DNA from: Actinomycetota bacterium
Lineage (GTDB): Bacteria; Actinomycetota; Coriobacteriia; Anaerosomatales; Anaerosomataceae
Assembly (NCBI GenBank): GCA_009668945.1
Contig: SBEH01000008.1
Span: 32,102 to 96,101, forward strand
Direction: 5' to 3'
Length of the DNA: 64,000 bases
Part shown: in pieces, positions 60,852 to 64,000 of the stretch
How the letters are laid out: every line of letters starts with the position of its first letter
How positions within the stretch are numbered: the first letter of the stretch is position 1
Position numbers and translations under genes: made by a program
Notes under the pieces: generated by a model
The model's database searches: none
The model's input: only the letters and a program-made list of their open reading frames with translations
Told to the model about the DNA's origin: nothing

Positions 60852-63800
60852 CTACTCCTTCTCAGCGAATCCGTACTCTGCGCGCTCCTCCGCCGTCAAT
60901 CCTCTGATCGTGCCGCGGAACCCTTCGTCGATCAGCCTCAGCATCTCGCGGTAGTCGGCAGGCCATACCCGGACGGAATCGCGCCATGCGTACGACACGA
61001 GTCGAGTTCCGTCGGGAGTGAATCCGAGCGGCCATGCCGCCTCCAAGTGGCCGACGAACGAGTGCTGGACCTTGGCACTCGCCACATCCCACGTCTTGAC
61101 CTCGCCATCTGCGTAGCCAACCGCAACGCGATCGTCGTCGGGCGAGAACACCGCTCCCACGGGTGCAACTGGCCAGCTCATCGCCGAGATGGTTTCACCG
61201 GTCGTCACGTCCCGAATGCGCACCACGTCGTCGTCGTCCGAGGTGACCATCCTCGCGCCATCGGCGGTGAAGTCCACCGGCGCCGCGCCCTCGAGCGTGT
61301 ACAACCGCTGCTCGGTTGCCCAGTCCCAGGCTACCGTCACTACCTCCCGCATGGCGATCCCGTCGAACAGCACTCTGCCGTCGGGCGAGAACTTCACCCA
61401 GTCTGCCTCCGACCCGTGCGGCAGCGTGGCGACCTTCTCGCCCGTGCTCACGTCCCACACGGTCGTGTCGGTCTGGAAGACGACCGCCAAGTGCGCGCCG
61501 TCGCGCGACAGGTCCAGATCCCGTACGCGCGTCGCCGAACCCAGGTCGGGCGAGCCGAACGGGATGACACGCAGCTCCTCGCCCGTTTCCACGCTCCAGA
61601 TATGCACTCCGTATGCCCCGTTCACACCCTCCGCAGCGGCGATGACGCTCCCGTCGGGAGAGAACACGCAGGCGTCGAGCGACTTGTCGCTGTAATAGTA
61701 GAGTTCGCGAACCTCTTCCCCCGTCTGCGCATCCCACAGTCTGGGCGGACCCTCGTCGGCAACAGTGAGCAGCAAGGCACCGTCTGGCGAGAAGGTCGCC
61801 GACCGAACGTGATCCGACGGGTCACGAAGCTCGCGAGTCTCATAGGATGCCAACGGGTCGTATGCCTCCGAGATGTCGCTGATCGCATACAGGGTCTCGC
61901 CATTGCTCGCATCGCAGACCTCGCACCCGCCGTCGGCGGTGGTGATGACGACACGCGTACCGTCCGATGAGAGCATGGCCGACTCGAGGCTGCTGGAATA
62001 CGGCGGACTCGACGGTGGCTGGATCACGGCTATCTCCTGCCCTGCCTTGAGATCCCACACACGCGCAGTCTCGTCCTCGGACCCGGTGACTGCGAACTTG
62101 CCGTCCGCAGAGAACCGCGCGGCCGTGACCGTACCGGTATGGCCTCGGAGCGACAGAACGAGGCCGCCTTGGCGTGCATCGTTGACCTGTGCCGACCCGT
62201 CCGAAGCTGCCGAAATGAGGAGCAGTCCGTCCGGAGAGAAGGCGAAGTCCTTGCTGGCTGCGACAGCCGAGCCGGTTGCCGACGATGTAGTCACCACGAA
62301 CACAGGTGCTAGAGTCCGAGCATCAAGTACCACGATCTCGCCGGGGTCGCGCTTCACAGCCAAGCGAGTCCCGTCGGACGAGACGCACACGCGACCCGCT
62401 TCGCTTCCGAGGTCGGCCGAACCGAGTTCACGCCCCGTGGCCACGTCCCAGAGCCGCACGGTCGTGTCCGCCGAGGCAGTGATGAGCGATCCGCCATCGG
62501 CCGAGAACGAGACTCCCGACACGGCGTCGCTGTGGCGTTCGATTCTGAGAACCTCGGCGCCTGTGGCTACGTCCCACGCCACGATGCTGCCGTCTATGCA
62601 TCCCGCCGCGACCAGAGTCCCGTCCGGACTGAAGCAAGCTGCCGCCGGCAAGTCGTTGAGACCTTCCAGGCCGCGCAGCTCGCCGCCGGTGACAGCGTCC
62701 ACGACCACGAGCCGGTTCTTCCAGTCGCCGAACTCGCCAGTCCCGCAGGTGACGATCAGCTTCCCGTCCGGTGATATCAGCGGGCTGCCGAAACTGAAGT
62801 CGTTGTGCGGAATCGTGCGAACGAGCTCGCCCGTCGTGACGTCCCAGAGGCACGCCACACTTCCGCCCGCGGCGTTGATGAAGTTGGTCATGGTTCCGAC
62901 GAACCGCCCGTCCGGGGTGAACTCAGCGTAGCCGATGACCCGCAGCTGGTGGCCCTCCTCGGACGCTAGCGTGAACGTCTCCTCGCCGGTCGCCACATCC
63001 CACACGCGTGCGGTGCCATCCCACGCGGTCGTGACCATAGTCTTACCGTCGGGCGAGAGCGCGAGGTCGGTGAGAGGCTCGGTATGACCGGTCATGGACG
63101 TGAGCGTGAACGGGTACAGCAGCGGTTCCCACAGAGCGGACTGCGCTGCCAGCGTCGGATCTACGTCAAGTGCGGAGCGGGCCAAGAGGAAGCTCATCAA
63201 CGGGTCGCGTCCGACCATCTCTCTCGAGTACGCCACCAACTCGTTGGAGCGCGCCAGCCTCTGCTGGCGCCGAGCTTCAGCGGCGTTGAGCAGCGCCCAG
63301 GCGGCGAGAGCCATCGAGACGACGAGCGCGCCCGAGATCACGGCGCGAATCACCTGCGTGCGACGCCTCCAGCGGCGCTCCTGCTCGACCTCCGCCTTGC
63401 GGCTGTCCTCGACGTACTGCGCCTGGAGTTGCGTGAGAGCAGGCTCGCGCCCGGTACTGGCCTCAGCCAACTCGGAGAGGGCGTCGGCAAGTGCCGCGCC
63501 GCGCAGGAGAAAGCCGACTTCCCGGGCATGTTCGTCCCACTCGATCGCACGCTGCAAGAGCGCGGTGTGCGTCTTGACCCACTCGAGATCCGTCTCGACC
63601 GCCTTGAGCATCTTGTCGAACGACTCTTGTATATCGTCCTCATCGCGGAAGAACACCCAGTTTCGCGCGGCCACCTCGGGCGGCAACGAAGTGGCATCTA
63701 CGTCGTGCACGGTGATCGGGATGAGCCGCTTGTTGTGCTTCACGGCGTGCGCAATCTCGAGTCGGCACACGTCCGACCCCGCAGAGGTCTCACTCACCAC

Positions 63801-64000
63801 GAAGATGAACGCGTTCGCCGATTCGATCGCCCGGTAGACCTCGGCCATCCAGTCGGCGCTAGGCGGGATGTCCTGCCAGTCTATCCAGGTGTCGAGTCCG
63901 CGCTCCCGCAACATTCCGTGCAGGATGCGGACGAATGCGATGTCCTTCCGCGAGTACGAGATGAAGACGTCGTGCTGCCCGCCGGTGTCGTGCTCAACCC
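60852..64000 (-). CDS. TIR domain - transmembrane helix - WD40 propeller protein, 5' end beyond the window
   Basis: The frame is open to the last base, so the start is missing. Visible N-terminal residues HDVFISYSRKDIAFV begin a TIR domain. The BB-loop region is DWQDIPPSADW and the motif FVVSETSAGSDVCRLEIAHA places a Glu where NADase TIRs have their catalytic residue. A linker of about 90 residues and a transmembrane helix (AVISGALVVSMALAAWALL) follow, then some 15 WD40 blades (ARVWDVATGEE, VRLWDVATGRE, VRIRDVTTGE) to the end, enough for two seven-bladed propellers. TIR inside and WD40 outside, or both inside with a hairpin anchor, is possible. Similar proteins occur in cyanobacteria and actinobacteria. 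The role might be stress sensing or antiphage defence. Confidence 0.92.
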   Translation of the reverse strand, partial: VEHDTGGQHDVFISYSRKDIAFVRILHGMLRERGLDTWIDWQDIPPSADWMAEVYRAIESANAFIFVVSETSAGSDVCRLEIAHAVKHNKRLIPITVHDVDATSLPPEVAARNWVFFRDEDDIQESFDKMLKAVETDLEWVKTHTALLQRAIEWDEHAREVGFLLRGAALADALSELAEASTGREPALTQLQAQYVEDSRKAEVEQERRWRRRTQVIRAVISGALVVSMALAAWALLNAAEARRQQRLARSNELVAYSREMVGRDPLMSFLLARSALDVDPTLAAQSALWEPLLYPFTLTSMTGHTEPLTDLALSPDGKTMVTTAWDGTARVWDVATGEETFTLASEEGHQLRVIGYAEFTPDGRFVGTMTNFINAAGGSVACLWDVTTGELVRTIPHNDFSFGSPLISPDGKLIVTCGTGEFGDWKNRLVVVDAVTGGELRGLEGLNDLPAAACFSPDGTLVAAGCIDGSIVAWDVATGAEVLRIERHSDAVSGVSFSADGGSLITASADTTVRLWDVATGRELGSADLGSEAGRVCVSSDGTRLAVKRDPGEIVVLDARTLAPVFVVTTSSATGSAVAASKDFAFSPDGLLLISAASDGSAQVNDARQGGLVLSLRGHTGTVTAARFSADGKFAVTGSEDETARVWDLKAGQEIAVIQPPSSPPYSSSLESAMLSSDGTRVVITTADGGCEVCDASNGETLYAISDISEAYDPLASYETRELRDPSDHVRSATFSPDGALLLTVADEGPPRLWDAQTGEEVRELYYYSDKSLDACVFSPDGSVIAAAEGVNGAYGVHIWSVETGEELRVIPFGSPDLGSATRVRDLDLSRDGAHLAVVFQTDTTVWDVSTGEKVATLPHGSEADWVKFSPDGRVLFDGIAMREVVTVAWDWATEQRLYTLEGAAPVDFTADGARMVTSDDDDVVRIRDVTTGETISAMSWPVAPVGAVFSPDDDRVAVGYADGEVKTWDVASAKVQHSFVGHLEAAWPLGFTPDGTRLVSYAWRDSVRVWPADYREMLRLIDEGFRGTIRGLTAEERAEYGFAEKE

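Noticed and set aside
1..64000. tRNA, rRNA, CRISPR arrays, insertion sequences, phage genes or attachment sites
   Set aside because: The few gaps over 100 bases were read on both strands; none shows a cloverleaf, regular spaced repeats or transposase-like sequence.

Overview
The window is high-GC, almost gap-free bacterial DNA with mostly minus-strand, tightly overlapping genes (many ATGA, GTGA and TAGTG junctions; frequent GTG and TTG starts). Gene content suggests a strictly or mainly anaerobic, monoderm member of the Actinomycetota, perhaps a deep Coriobacteriia-type lineage. The grounds are high GC, Flp/Tad pilus genes without a secretin, a selenocysteine formate dehydrogenase, many multihaem c-type cytochromes and no oxygen-respiration genes. 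The lineage is an inference; no rRNA is present to test it. No tRNA, rRNA, CRISPR array, insertion sequence or phage gene was seen.

Left end to 10.2 kb (minus strand): a formate dehydrogenase operon. The catalytic subunit (5779-10242) is read through an in-frame UGA as selenocysteine, with a bacterial SECIS hairpin directly after it. It is followed by a four-cluster ferredoxin subunit, a secreted hexahaem cytochrome, a polytopic membrane protein, a lipoprotein and an NHL beta-propeller protein cut by the window edge. A 390-base leader and a perfect 8+8 palindrome lie upstream. 10.7-18.1 kb: a second respiratory operon, from a strong sigma70-type promoter: cytochrome b, three multihaem cytochromes (7, 13 and 20 candidate haem sites), a TPR protein and an NHL/PIN-like membrane protein. 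Together the two operons look like a formate- or quinol-linked extracytoplasmic electron-transfer system.

18.3-29.1 kb: cofactor synthesis and housekeeping. SlyD-type isomerase; biotin uptake and ligase (bioY, birA with a BirA-type operator); a DedA protein; a panB-panC-nadA-nadB-nadC operon for pantothenate and NAD; and folK, folP, folE. 29.2-39.8 kb: a complete-looking monoderm Tad/Flp pilus locus (tadC, VWA-tadB fusion, tadA, tadZ, cpaB, tadG, tadE, flp) headed by a NarL-type two-component pair. It separates ftsH from folE, which are often neighbours in actinobacteria.

39.9-50.9 kb: ftsH, hpt, tilS, a CBS protein, a glutaredoxin with a ferredoxin:thioredoxin-reductase/Rieske fusion, a WalJ-type metallohydrolase, and a cobalamin operon (btuF, btuC, btuD, cobO) under a promoter and a canonical cobalamin riboswitch. 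50.9-57.1 kb: a lipid-flavoured region with a serine-palmitoyltransferase-like enzyme, a CcmC-like haem protein, a patatin, a CDP-alcohol phosphatidyltransferase, an LpxL-type acyltransferase and a large YghO-like GNAT protein; this may be a sphingolipid-type pathway. The right end holds an orphan CheB domain, two lipoproteins, a DUF2779 nuclease-like protein and a TIR-transmembrane-WD40 protein that runs off the edge.
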